From NCBI RefSeq assembly GCF_900100435.1, contig NZ_FNEX01000012.1, positions 62,001 to 126,000 on the forward strand: DNA of 64,000 nt, read 5' to 3'. Below, one piece after another: positions 25,483 through 34,082 of the stretch (the first letter of the stretch is position 1; each line of letters starts with the position of its first letter). The DNA is from Pedobacter sp. ok626. Its GTDB lineage: Bacteria; Bacteroidota; Bacteroidia; Sphingobacteriales; Sphingobacteriaceae. The position numbers and the translations under genes were made by a program. Below the pieces are notes generated by a model. The model had not been told where the DNA came from. It ran no database searches and worked only from the letters and a program-made list of their open reading frames with translations.

Positions 25483-25592
25483 GAAGGTGCACTATAGCGT
25501 TATGGGCTCTATTGTAATCCGCGGGTTCAAGGTCGTCAGAAGCCCGAAAGATGGCGGGTTTACGTAGAGTCTGCTATAGTACACCTTCGTTT
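25483..25592 (+). ncRNA. Structured small RNA, 6S-like (candidate 6S-Flavo)
   Basis: About 106-110 nt. The ends pair as GAAGGTGCACTATAGC (25483-25498) with GCTATAGTACACCTTC (25573-25588), one mismatch in 16. Inside is an unpaired bulge (GTTATGGG on the 5' side), then a second stem (CTCTA/TAGAG and GTAA...TTTAC, CCGC/GCGG), and a terminal hairpin GGGTTC/GAAGCCC. A long closing stem, central bubble and inner stem-loop is the layout of 6S RNA, which mimics an open promoter. Bacteroidota have a short version known as 6S-Flavo. A -7 box TACTTTTG overlaps the start. I cannot recall the family consensus well enough to be sure; another conserved small RNA is possible. Confidence 0.6.
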
Positions 25593-25668
25593 CATTAAAA
25601 AACGAAATCCACCGCAAGCAACTCCTAAATCCTCGGAGACTCATTTTTTAAAGCTTAAAAATGAGCAT

Positions 25669-25929
25669 ATGAATCACCAACAGTATCTACACAAAAGACC
25701 ATCCGGCGCCAAAGCTGAGCAACAAGAAGTTGCCAATGAAATTCTAAAATCTTTTTTTGCTGATTATCCAATAGACGATACTCTTGAATACCTTCGCCAA
25801 ATGATGACGCAAAGTTATTATACCAAAAAAGAATTTTTGAATAACGTAGAACGAGCTAATTTGATCGCCTTCTATGAACATCTCCACCCCATGATTATGG
25901 CGACCAGTATCCTCTATGAAGGCAAATAG
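25669..25929 (+). CDS. Small conserved-looking protein, function unknown
   Basis: 86 residues, no signal peptide and no membrane segment. The sequence is predicted helical, with a hydrophilic N-terminus (QYLHKRPSGAKAEQQEVANEI) and the amphipathic stretches DDTLEYLRQMMTQSYYTKKE and VERANLIAFYEHLHPMIMA. It is a normal protein-like composition rather than a shadow. The start lies just after an inverted repeat (CTCATTTTT ... AAAAATGAG, 25640-25665) that could expose or hide the start. I do not recognise a family. Bacteria of this group carry similar short proteins of unknown role. Confidence 0.55.
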   Translation: MNHQQYLHKRPSGAKAEQQEVANEILKSFFADYPIDDTLEYLRQMMTQSYYTKKEFLNNVERANLIAFYEHLHPMIMATSILYEGK

Positions 25930-25999
25930 ACCCTACATAAATTGAACCCAGAAACTAAACATGCTTAGGGAATAGTCCTCACATGATCCACACATTGGA

Positions 26000-26086
26000 C
26001 ACACTTTCTTCACAAAAAGGTACCTTTTTGTGGCTTTGGTGTGAAGGAGGTGTGAACCAGGTGTGAAGAAACCTTAACCTTGTGAA
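26000..26086. repeat. Palindrome plus helically phased GTGTGAA repeats before prfC
   Basis: A perfect 22-bp palindrome (arms CACAAAAAGGT / ACCTTTTTGTG) at 26011-26032 sits inside a larger imperfect one with CACAC at 26000 and GTGTG at 26039. Direct copies of GTGTGAA start at 26039, 26050 and 26061, 11 bp apart, and TTGTGAA follows at 26080. No gene lies here. Confidence 0.7.
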
Positions 26087-26095
26087 GGATTTAAA

Positions 26096-26126
26096 ATCTT
26101 GCTCTTCCAATTTGGAAGAGCAAGAT
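26096..26126. repeat. Perfect 15-bp inverted repeat upstream of prfC
   Basis: Arms ATCTTGCTCTTCCAA and TTGGAAGAGCAAGAT around one T. The stem is strong enough for a hairpin but no T tract follows (GGCCC), so a terminator is doubtful. It is 90 bp before prfC. Confidence 0.7.
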
Positions 26127-26216
26127 GGCCCAAATGCAATGCTTTTACGCAGGCACGAATTTTTATATATTATAATTATCTTTGCAGCCGCGTTGAACGC
26201 ACAGGCTTAATTCTTT

Positions 26217-27797
26217 ATGATTCACCCAGAAATAGAAAAACGAAAAACATTTGCCATTATCAGTCACCCCGATGCCGGTAAAACCACATTAACAGAAAAA
26301 TTCCTGCTTTTTGGCGGTGCCATTAATACGGCTGGAGCGGTAAAACGCAATAAGGCCAACCAGAGCAATACTTCCGATTTTATGGAGATAGAGAAACAGC
26401 GTGGTATCTCTGTAGCTACTTCCGTAATGGGCTTTGAATATAGCGGTAAGCGTATCAATATCCTAGATACACCTGGTCACAAAGATTTTGCGGAAGACAC
26501 TTACCGTACCTTATCGGCAGTAGATAGCGTAATCCTTGTTGTGGATTGTGTGAAGGGAGTTGAGGAACAAACAGAGAAACTAATGTCTGTTTGTAGAATG
26601 CGTAACACTCCGGTAATCATTTTTATCAATAAAATGGACCGTGAAGGTAAAGAAGCCTTCGATTTGCTAGACGAGATTGAAAATAAATTAAACATCAGCC
26701 TGTGTCCTTTATCTTGGCCAATTGGTCAGGGACACACCTTTAAAGGCGTATACAGCATATACAACAAACACTTAAACCTGTTTGAACCTGATAAATCAAA
26801 AATCAGTGCACCAGTAATTGAGGTGAACGACTTAAACGACGAGAATCTAAATAAGTTCTTAAAACCTAAAGAATTAGAAGGATTAAAAGGTGATTTGGAA
26901 CTTGTACATGGCGTTTACGGCGATTTAGACAAAAGCATGTACATCGAAGGATTGTTGGCACCTGTGTTTTTTGGTAGTGCGATCAATAACTTTGGTATCA
27001 AAGAATTGTTGGATACGTTCATCAATATTGCTCCAAGTCCGAAAGGACGTGAGGCAGAGCAGCGTGAAGTAGCTGCAGAAGAAAAGAACTTTTCGGGCTT
27101 TGTATTTAAAATTCACGCCAACCTTGATCCAAAACACAGAGATAGAATTGCCTTCTTGAGGGTTTGCTCCGGCAAGTTTGAGCGTAATAAATTTTATTAC
27201 CACACCCGTCAGGATAAGAAACTGAAATTCTCCAACCCAATGGATTTCATGGCCAACGAAAAAAGCATCGTTGAAGAAGCATGGCCAGGTGATGTGGTGG
27301 GTCTTTATGACAGCGGCAACTTTAAAATAGGCGACACCCTTACTGAAGGCGAGAAACTTCAATTTAAGGGCATTCCTAGCTTCTCTCCCGAGATATTTAA
27401 GGAGTTGGAGAACAGAGACCCGTTAAAAACAAAACAGCTGGAAAAAGGCATACAACAGCTTACAGAGGAAGGGGTAGCACAATTGTTTGTGATGCAGCCC
27501 GGAAATCGTAAGGTAGTTGGTGCAGTTGGTGAGCTTCAATTTGAAGTAATTGCCTTCCGTTTGGAACATGAATATGGTGCTAAGGCGGCTTTCAGGATGC
27601 TAAGCTACACACGTTCCAACTGGGTAACTTCAAAAGACAAGACTAAACTTGCTGAATTCCTGAAAAGGAAACAAGCACATATCGGTGAGGATAAAGACGG
27701 TAATCCGGTTTATCTGGCCGACAATGAGTTCATGATCAATATGACGATGCGGGATTATCCGGATATCGAATTCCATAAAACATCCGAGTTTAAATAA
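26217..27797 (+). CDS. prfC: Peptide chain release factor 3
   Basis: 526 residues, translational GTPase. G1 ISHPDAGKTTLTEKF (about 16-30), G3 DTPGHKDF and G4 NKMDREGK are present. The factor recycles RF1/RF2 from the ribosome after peptide release. The region GGAINTAGAVKRNK, typical of RF3 (not EF-G), follows G1. A -7 box TATCTTTG lies at 26177-26184. A strong terminator follows. Confidence 0.97.
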   Translation: MIHPEIEKRKTFAIISHPDAGKTTLTEKFLLFGGAINTAGAVKRNKANQSNTSDFMEIEKQRGISVATSVMGFEYSGKRINILDTPGHKDFAEDTYRTLSAVDSVILVVDCVKGVEEQTEKLMSVCRMRNTPVIIFINKMDREGKEAFDLLDEIENKLNISLCPLSWPIGQGHTFKGVYSIYNKHLNLFEPDKSKISAPVIEVNDLNDENLNKFLKPKELEGLKGDLELVHGVYGDLDKSMYIEGLLAPVFFGSAINNFGIKELLDTFINIAPSPKGREAEQREVAAEEKNFSGFVFKIHANLDPKHRDRIAFLRVCSGKFERNKFYYHTRQDKKLKFSNPMDFMANEKSIVEEAWPGDVVGLYDSGNFKIGDTLTEGEKLQFKGIPSFSPEIFKELENRDPLKTKQLEKGIQQLTEEGVAQLFVMQPGNRKVVGAVGELQFEVIAFRLEHEYGAKAAFRMLSYTRSNWVTSKDKTKLAEFLKRKQAHIGEDKDGNPVYLADNEFMINMTMRDYPDIEFHKTSEFK

Positions 27798-27835
27798 CAA
27801 AAAACGCCTGTATTGATACAGGCGTTTTTTGTTAT
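27794..27835. terminator. Bidirectional terminator between prfC and argH
   Basis: Arms AACAAAAAACGCCTGTA and TACAGGCGTTTTTTGTT pair perfectly over 17 bp around TTGA, with A and T runs at both ends. It can end both prfC and the convergent arginine operon. Confidence 0.93.
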
Positions 27836-27851
27836 TACGTTAAAATCTTAT

Positions 27852-29183
27852 TTACGCCAACAATTTCTCGATAGCCTGGTGTGTTTTTTCAAATTTAAAC
27901 TGCGACAAGATCTCTGACATCATTTCTTCAATCTCCCCATTACAAAGATTTCCTATACTTCCTTCATGCGTATGATTTACCGCCTTACCAGGAGCAAAAG
28001 TGCCATTATCGATAGACTCGCCAACAATTTTATACGCTTCTCTAAAAGGAGTACCATTTAAGGCAAGCTCATTTACCACCTCTACGCTAAATAAATAAGC
28101 ATACTTTTTATCATCCAGAATATGGTCTTTTACGGTAATGTTCTGAAGCATGAAAGTGGTCATCTCCAAACATTCATTCAAAGAAGTGATTGCAGGGAAA
28201 AGATTCTCTTTTAACAACTGCAAATCGCGATGATACCCTGAAGGCAGGTTTGTGATCATTAAGGCGATCTCATTTGGCAATGCCTGAATCTTATTACAAC
28301 GTGAACGAATCAACTCAAATACATCAGGGTTCTTTTTGTGCGGCATGATGCTCGATCCTGTAGTTAACTCATCTGGGAAGCTGATAAACCCAAAATTCTG
28401 ATTGATGAACAAGCAAACATCCATCGCCATTTTAGCTAGAGAAGCAGCAACGGAGGACATGGCCTGCGCCAAAATTCTTTCTGTCTTACCCCTACCCATC
28501 TGCGCATAAACCACATTGTAATTTAAGCGTTCAAAGCCTAGCAAAGCGGTAGTCATCGTTCTGTTTAAAGGAAAAGAAGAGCCATAACCAGCAGCAGAAC
28601 CCAAAGGGTTTTTGTTACAGATTTTCCATGCGGCCAACATCAATTCCATATCATCCACCAAACTTTCGGCATAAGCACCAAACCATAGTCCAAACGAAGA
28701 AGGCATAGCAATTTGTAGGTGCGTATAGCCTGGCAGCAATTTATCCTTATGCGTATTGCTCAACGAAATCAGCTGTCCGAACAATACGTTGGTATTGCCC
28801 ACCATTTCTTCGATGCAACTTCTGAAATAAAGTTTCAGATCAACTAAAACCTGATCATTACGCGAACGTCCGCTGTGTATTTTTTTACCGGCTTCTCCAA
28901 TTCGTTGAGTTAACAACCACTCTACTTGGGAGTGTACATCTTCAACGGTATCTTCGATAACAAACTTTCCAGCCGCTATTTCAGTATAAATATTTTTAAG
29001 TTCCTTTTGAATCTCGGCAAGCTCATCGGCAGTAAGCAAGCCTATGCTTTCCAGCATTTCTACGTGAGCAAGTGAACCTAAAACATCAAAAGCTGCCATT
29101 TGTAAATCCAGTTCCCTGTCTTTACCCACTGTAAATGTTTCAATATCCTTATTTACATCAATATTTTTTTGCCAGATCTTCAT
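27852..29183 (-). CDS. argH: Argininosuccinate lyase
   Basis: 443 residues, fumarase/aspartase superfamily. The signature SSIMPHKKNPD lies at about 275-285 with the catalytic Ser in its flexible loop. IHSGRSRNDQV (about 105-115) and PGYTHLQIAMP are also present. It splits argininosuccinate into arginine and fumarate, the last step of the pathway. Last gene of the minus-strand arginine operon, 22 bp after argE. Confidence 0.97.
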   Translation of the reverse strand: MKIWQKNIDVNKDIETFTVGKDRELDLQMAAFDVLGSLAHVEMLESIGLLTADELAEIQKELKNIYTEIAAGKFVIEDTVEDVHSQVEWLLTQRIGEAGKKIHSGRSRNDQVLVDLKLYFRSCIEEMVGNTNVLFGQLISLSNTHKDKLLPGYTHLQIAMPSSFGLWFGAYAESLVDDMELMLAAWKICNKNPLGSAAGYGSSFPLNRTMTTALLGFERLNYNVVYAQMGRGKTERILAQAMSSVAASLAKMAMDVCLFINQNFGFISFPDELTTGSSIMPHKKNPDVFELIRSRCNKIQALPNEIALMITNLPSGYHRDLQLLKENLFPAITSLNECLEMTTFMLQNITVKDHILDDKKYAYLFSVEVVNELALNGTPFREAYKIVGESIDNGTFAPGKAVNHTHEGSIGNLCNGEIEEMMSEILSQFKFEKTHQAIEKLLA

Positions 29184-29205
29184 GTGTCAATTTTTAAAAT
29201 TTAAT

Positions 29206-30276
29206 CTATTTGCCTCCAACTACTGGTTTCAGCATTGCGATATAAAGCTCGATACCTTCTTCAACTTCGTTGACATAGACATATTCATCAGCCATGTGCG
29301 ACCGGGCAGAATCCCCAGGCCCAACTTTTAAAGAAGGAATGCTCAACAATGCCTGATCAGAGGTAGTAGGCGAACCATAGGTAGTACGGCCTAAAGCCAA
29401 TCCAGCCTCAACTATTGGATGTGCTTTATCAATAGATGAAGGTTTTAATCGTGTAGAACGGGGCTGCACATCGCAATCCACATTTGTACGGATGATCTTT
29501 AACACCTCCTCATTTGTATAAGCATCTGTTACCCGCACATCAACGGTGAAAGTACAGGTTGCAGGCACAACATTGTGTTGAGAACCTGCATTGATAATGG
29601 TAACCGACATCTTTAAAGGACCAAAAACTTCAGACACCTTAGAAAAACGATAGTTTCGGAACCATTCAATATCCTTTAAAGCCTTGTAAATGGCGTTATC
29701 CCCTTCCTCTCGCGCCGCGTGCCCCGCTTTTCCGTGTGTAGTACAATCTAAAACCAGTAATCCCCTTTCGGCAATAGCCAGGTTCATTAGAGTAGGCTCA
29801 CCCACAATAGCAAACTCCAGTTCACCTAAATCAGGCAGCACACATTCTAAGCCGTTACTACCAGATATTTCTTCCTCAGCTGTAGTGGCTAAGCAAATGT
29901 TATAATTTAATCCTTCCTGATCGTAGTAATAAAGAAAGGTCGCTATAAGCGATACAAGGCATCCTCCGGCATCATTACTACCCAAGCCATATAATTTACC
30001 GCCTTCAACCGCGGGATCGTAAGGATTGCGCGTATAACCTGTATTTGGCTTTACCGTGTCATGGTGCGAATTTAAAAGCAATGTCGGCTTAGCCGCATCA
30101 AAATGCTTGTTATAAGCCCATATATTATTCAATTTGCGATTGGTTTTTATCCCTTTCTGCTGCAAAAAATGCTCAATTGCATCAGCTGTTTTATCTTCTT
30201 CCTTGCTAAAGGATTGGATGCTAATCAATTGTTTCAGCAACTCTAAACTATCTTTTTGCAGTCCCGCTATCATCAT
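29206..30276 (-). CDS. argE: M20 deacylase, probable N-acylornithine/N-acylcitrulline deacylase
   Basis: 356 residues, M20 zinc peptidase fold. Metal and catalytic residues are seen in LLNSHHDTVKP (about 70-80), GSNDAGGCLVS, and the Glu pair in TTAEEEISGSNG. In Bacteroidota the next-step enzyme is an N-acylornithine carbamoyltransferase, so the physiological substrate may be N-acylcitrulline, as in the ArgE' type of Xanthomonas, rather than N-acetylornithine. It lies 2 bp downstream of proC in the operon. No argJ is in this operon, so the acyl group is removed by hydrolysis rather than recycled. Confidence 0.85.
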   Translation of the reverse strand: MMIAGLQKDSLELLKQLISIQSFSKEEDKTADAIEHFLQQKGIKTNRKLNNIWAYNKHFDAAKPTLLLNSHHDTVKPNTGYTRNPYDPAVEGGKLYGLGSNDAGGCLVSLIATFLYYYDQEGLNYNICLATTAEEEISGSNGLECVLPDLGELEFAIVGEPTLMNLAIAERGLLVLDCTTHGKAGHAAREEGDNAIYKALKDIEWFRNYRFSKVSEVFGPLKMSVTIINAGSQHNVVPATCTFTVDVRVTDAYTNEEVLKIIRTNVDCDVQPRSTRLKPSSIDKAHPIVEAGLALGRTTYGSPTTSDQALLSIPSLKVGPGDSARSHMADEYVYVNEVEEGIELYIAMLKPVVGGK

Positions 30277-30278
30277 AT

Positions 30279-31097
30279 CTATTCTTTTGTATATAAAGCA
30301 CCCGCTTTAATTGCTGAAAGTTTAATCCCCTTTATTAATGATGAGCTAAAGCCATTGTGCTCCATCTCGTTTAATCCTGCTATAGTACAGCCTTTAGGTG
30401 AAGTTACCTTATCAATTTCCTGCTCTGGGTGTGATTGCATCAATAATAGTAAGTCTGCAGCCCCTTTCGCAGTTTGTACAGCCATCTTTAAAGCTTCATC
30501 GGCATGGAAACCGATCTCTACTCCACCTTGCGACGCTGCTCTGATTGCTCTTAAAAAGAATGCAATACCACAGGCACATAAAGCGGTTGCCGAAGTCATA
30601 AGATCCTCGTTAATTTTAACCACAGAACCTACGGTTTCAAACATTCTGATTACCTCCGCCACATTCTCGGCAGTTGCATTATCAGTAGCCACGCAAGTCA
30701 TAGACTGTCCAATGGCGATCGCAGTATTGGGCATCGCCCTAACCACCTGTACGCTTTCGCCCAATTTACTCCGGATGTCGATACAACTTACACCAGACGC
30801 TACAGAAATAAACACTTGTTTATCGGCATTAACAACGCCTTCTATTTGGGATAACAAGTTGTTTAATTGCTGTGGCAATACCGCCAGAACAACAATATCA
30901 GCATTTGCAACTACGGCCGCGTTGTCATCACTAACCACAAAACCCTGCTCGGCCAAAGCACTTAAGCCCGAAATATTCCTTCTGGTTAAGCTGATCTGTC
31001 CGGGTTCGGCATAATTAGATTTAACTAAGCCTTTGGCTAAAGAGATACCAATGTTTCCGCTTCCTAAAATAGCAATGCTGCCTTTAAACTTGTTCAT
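30279..31097 (-). CDS. proC: Pyrroline-5-carboxylate reductase
   Basis: 272 residues. Rossmann motif IAILGSGNIGISLAKGL at about 9-25, VVRAMPNTAIAIGQSMT (about 117-133), and the C-terminal substrate region KVTSPKGCTIAGLNEME. It makes proline from P5C with NADPH. It sits between argB and argE with 2-bp spacers on both sides, inside the arginine operon, so proline and arginine formation from glutamate are co-expressed. Confidence 0.95.
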   Translation of the reverse strand: MNKFKGSIAILGSGNIGISLAKGLVKSNYAEPGQISLTRRNISGLSALAEQGFVVSDDNAAVVANADIVVLAVLPQQLNNLLSQIEGVVNADKQVFISVASGVSCIDIRSKLGESVQVVRAMPNTAIAIGQSMTCVATDNATAENVAEVIRMFETVGSVVKINEDLMTSATALCACGIAFFLRAIRAASQGGVEIGFHADEALKMAVQTAKGAADLLLLMQSHPEQEIDKVTSPKGCTIAGLNEMEHNGFSSSLIKGIKLSAIKAGALYTKE

Positions 31098-31099
31098 AA

Positions 31100-31891
31100 T
31101 TACTTTATTAATCTGGTTCCGAAATTATTTCCATTAATCTGTGGCAACTCATCAGCTTTACCAATGTATACGGCTGATACACCACTTTTTATTGCTTCAA
31201 AAGCATTATGCAATTTAGGGATCATTCCGCCCGAAACCACACCTTCACTTTTTAAAGTGTCAAACTGCTCCATCTTTATCTCTGTCACCAATGAACTATC
31301 GTCATCTATATCACGCATTACTCCCCGCTTTTCAAAGCAGTAGATTAACGAAGTTTCATATAAATCCGACATTGCCACCGCCACTGCCGAAGCAATGGTA
31401 TCAGCATTTGTATTTAAAAGCTGTGTTTGCCCATCGTGGGTGATGGCGCAAAGCACCGGCACCAATCCCGCATCCAACAAGCTAGCCAGTGTTTTAGAGG
31501 AAACAGATGAAGCATCCAGATCACCTACAAAACCATAGTCTATATCCTTTACAGGTCGCTTTACCGCTTTTATGATGTTACCATCAGCACCAGTAAGCCC
31601 TATTGCGTTACAACCTTTTGCCTGTAACTGGGCAACCATGTTTTTATTAATTAAACCGGCATACACCATAGTTACCACTCGAAGTGTCTCTATATCAGTG
31701 ATACGTCTACCTTCCACCATTTTGGCCTCTACGCCAAGCGAAACGCCCAGTTCCGTAGCAATTTTTCCACCACCGTGAATTAAAATCTTGTCGCCCGGAA
31801 GCGCAGTAAAGTCCAGTAAAAACCGATGTAGTTTTTCCGAATCGTCAATAACGTTACCCCCGATTTTAATTACACTTAGTTTCTTTTTCAT
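31100..31891 (-). CDS. argB: N-acetylglutamate kinase (or N-acylglutamate kinase)
   Basis: 263 residues, amino acid kinase fold. KIGGNVID at about 9-16, IHGGGKIATELG (about 38-49) and NTNADTIASAVAV are typical. It phosphorylates N-acylglutamate, the second step of the pathway. It lies 5 bp after the carbamoyltransferase gene and 2 bp before proC. Whether the acyl group is acetyl or succinyl is not visible. Confidence 0.95.
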   Translation of the reverse strand: MKKKLSVIKIGGNVIDDSEKLHRFLLDFTALPGDKILIHGGGKIATELGVSLGVEAKMVEGRRITDIETLRVVTMVYAGLINKNMVAQLQAKGCNAIGLTGADGNIIKAVKRPVKDIDYGFVGDLDASSVSSKTLASLLDAGLVPVLCAITHDGQTQLLNTNADTIASAVAVAMSDLYETSLIYCFEKRGVMRDIDDDSSLVTEIKMEQFDTLKSEGVVSGGMIPKLHNAFEAIKSGVSAVYIGKADELPQINGNNFGTRLIK

Positions 31892-31896
31892 ATGCC

Positions 31897-32859
31897 TTAT
31901 AGTTTCTCAAGCATTTGCTTTAATACCGCCTGCGCTGCCCATAAGCGATTTCCCGCTTCGTGGATCACCAATGAATTAGGGCCGTCCAATATTTCTGACG
32001 AAAGCTCCAAATCGCGGCGAACTGGTAAGCAATGCATTACCTTAGCATCGTTAGTCGGTTTTAATTTATCATTGGTAAGCATCCAGCCTTCTGGATAAGG
32101 CAATACTTTACCATATTCCTTGTAGCTAGACCAGTTCTTAACGTAGATATAGTCTGCACCGGCCAAAGCCTCATCGAGGTTGTGGGTAATATTGGCTCCA
32201 GGTGTAAAATCTTCATTTAACTCGTAACCACTAGGCTGAGCAATGGTAAAATCAAGCATTTCTTCTTGCTGCGCTTTACACATCCACTCCGCAAAAGAAT
32301 TAGGTACCGCCTGTGGCAATGCTTTAATGTGTGGTGCCCAAGCTAAAACAACTTTAGGTTTGGCAGTTCCTTTCCAGGTTTCTTTGATCGTAACCAGATC
32401 CGCCAAACTCTGCAAAGGATGACGGGTAGCGCTTTCTAAGCTAACCACTGGAACCTTACAATATTTTATAAATTTATTGAAAAAGTCTTCGTTATAATCC
32501 TCTTCACGGTTCAACAATTTAGGAAAAGAGCGCAAGCCCAGCACATCACAGTACTGCCCCATTACAGCGGCAGCCTCCCGAATATGCTCTACGGTAGTTC
32601 CGTCCATCACTATACCATCTTGAGTTTCTAGTGCCCAACCTTCTTTATCCATGTTCATCACCATCACATTCATCCCTAAATTAAGGGCAGCTTTTTGGGT
32701 GCTTAAACGAGTACGTAAACTTGGGTTTAAAAAAACCAGACCCAGGGTTTTATTTTTACCCAGGTGCTGGTGTGCGTATGGGCTTTCCTTAAGTGCCAAT
32801 GCATCTTTAACCAATTGGCCGATGTCTTGCACATCATTTACTGAGGTGAATTGGTTCAT
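31897..32859 (-). CDS. argF': N-acetyl/N-succinylornithine carbamoyltransferase
   Basis: 320 residues. The carbamoyl-phosphate loop reads LNPSLRTRLSTQKA (about 49-62), the variant SLRTR typical of Bacteroidota N-acylornithine carbamoyltransferases, not the STRTR of ordinary ornithine carbamoyltransferase. HCLPVRRDLE is present. In Bacteroides fragilis the related enzyme uses N-succinylornithine, with Pro90 as the discriminating residue, against Glu92 in the N-acetyl enzyme of Xanthomonas. By rough placement the residue here falls in MDGTTVEHI, but I cannot align it safely. It overlaps argD by 4 bp. Confidence 0.9.
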   Translation of the reverse strand: MNQFTSVNDVQDIGQLVKDALALKESPYAHQHLGKNKTLGLVFLNPSLRTRLSTQKAALNLGMNVMVMNMDKEGWALETQDGIVMDGTTVEHIREAAAVMGQYCDVLGLRSFPKLLNREEDYNEDFFNKFIKYCKVPVVSLESATRHPLQSLADLVTIKETWKGTAKPKVVLAWAPHIKALPQAVPNSFAEWMCKAQQEEMLDFTIAQPSGYELNEDFTPGANITHNLDEALAGADYIYVKNWSSYKEYGKVLPYPEGWMLTNDKLKPTNDAKVMHCLPVRRDLELSSEILDGPNSLVIHEAGNRLWAAQAVLKQMLEKL

Positions 32860-33989
32860 CCTTTTAAAGCGGTTTTAAAATCATTCAAAAATTGATCTGC
32901 CAGATCCTTAGTTAAATTTAAAGCAGGCAATAGTCTGATTACATTAGGCTTTGCCTCTCCAGTAAAGATTTTATGTTTAAATAGTAAGTCTTTTTTTACG
33001 TTTGGAAGGGTTTCAGGAAGTTCTATTCCGATCATTAAGCCACGACCACGCACTTCTTTTATTCCTTCTATTTGCTTTAATTCATTGATCAGATAAGTAC
33101 CAACCTCTTCCGCATTTTTTAACAGATTATCCTGTTCAATAATTTCCAAAACTGCCAATGCAGCTGCGCAAGCTAAATGGTTACCACCAAAAGTAGTACC
33201 CAACATACCATGCCAAGGCTTAAACTTAGGCGCAATAGAAATCCCTCCTATCGGGAAACCATTACCCATTCCCTTTGCCATGGTATAGATGTCGGCATCA
33301 ACACCGGCGTAATCATGCGAGTAGAATTTACCCGTTCTGCCGTAACCGCACTGCACACTATCCGCAATATAAACGGCATTGTACTGTTCACAAAGTGAAC
33401 GGATTTTTTGTAAAAAGCTAACAGAAGCCTCTTTAATACCACCAACACCTTGTATGCCTTCGATGATTACGGCTGTAATTTCATTTCCGTATTCTGCAAA
33501 AGCATTTGCCAGAGCAGCTTCATCATTATGAGGTAAGAAAATAACGTTGTCAGTTTCATTTACCGGAGCGATAATCTTAGGATTGTCTGTTGCAGAAACC
33601 GCTAAAGAAGTTCTGCCGTGAAAAGCCCCTTTAAAAGCTATTACCTTTTTTCTTCCATTGTAAAAAGAGGCCAACTTTAGCGCATTTTCGTTCGCTTCGG
33701 CTCCTGAATTACATAAAAATAGCTGAAAATCGGTCTTTCCCGAAACTTTACCTAGTTTTTCAGCTAGTTCTACTTGTAAAGGAATAAGCACAGAATTAGA
33801 GTAAAAGCCGACCTTATTAAGCTGATCAGTTAAGCGTTTTACATAATGTGGGTGAGTATGGCCAATAGAGATTACGGCATGACCGCCATATAGATCTAAA
33901 TATTCTTGACCATTAGCATCCCATACTTTACTACCAGATGCTTTTACTATTTCAATATTATTTAATGGGTATACGTCGAATAAGTTCAT
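32856..33989 (-). CDS. argD: N-acylornithine aminotransferase (class III)
   Basis: 377 residues, PLP-dependent aminotransferase. Motifs: GGHAVISIGHTHPHYV (about 35-50), NSGAEANENALKLA, D in YIADSVQCGYGRTG, and the PLP lysine in YTMAKGMGNGFPIG (about 230-243). It converts N-acylglutamate semialdehyde to N-acylornithine. It overlaps the next gene (argF') by 4 bp, so translation is coupled. A 93-bp gap separates it from argC. Confidence 0.92.
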   Translation of the reverse strand: MNLFDVYPLNNIEIVKASGSKVWDANGQEYLDLYGGHAVISIGHTHPHYVKRLTDQLNKVGFYSNSVLIPLQVELAEKLGKVSGKTDFQLFLCNSGAEANENALKLASFYNGRKKVIAFKGAFHGRTSLAVSATDNPKIIAPVNETDNVIFLPHNDEAALANAFAEYGNEITAVIIEGIQGVGGIKEASVSFLQKIRSLCEQYNAVYIADSVQCGYGRTGKFYSHDYAGVDADIYTMAKGMGNGFPIGGISIAPKFKPWHGMLGTTFGGNHLACAAALAVLEIIEQDNLLKNAEEVGTYLINELKQIEGIKEVRGRGLMIGIELPETLPNVKKDLLFKHKIFTGEAKPNVIRLLPALNLTKDLADQFLNDFKTALKG

Positions 33990-34082
33990 TTTATCTAATT
34001 TTTTAAGGATTAAGGATTCCCGTCCGTTATGCTAAAAATCGGCACAAAGACGGCACATAAAAGAGCGTTGAGAACGTTCAAA

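Noticed and set aside
26011..26032. The 22-bp palindrome as a terminator
   Set aside because: No gene ends directly before it on the plus strand except the small ORF 80 bp upstream, and there is no T tract after it; the operator reading fits better.
26925..27362. Minus-strand frame of 145 residues inside prfC
   Set aside because: Shadow of RF3, Phe/Val/Lys-rich with no recognisable motif.
30256..31014. Plus-strand frame of 252 residues opposite proC
   Set aside because: Antisense shadow; proC on the other strand has all family motifs and sits in the operon.
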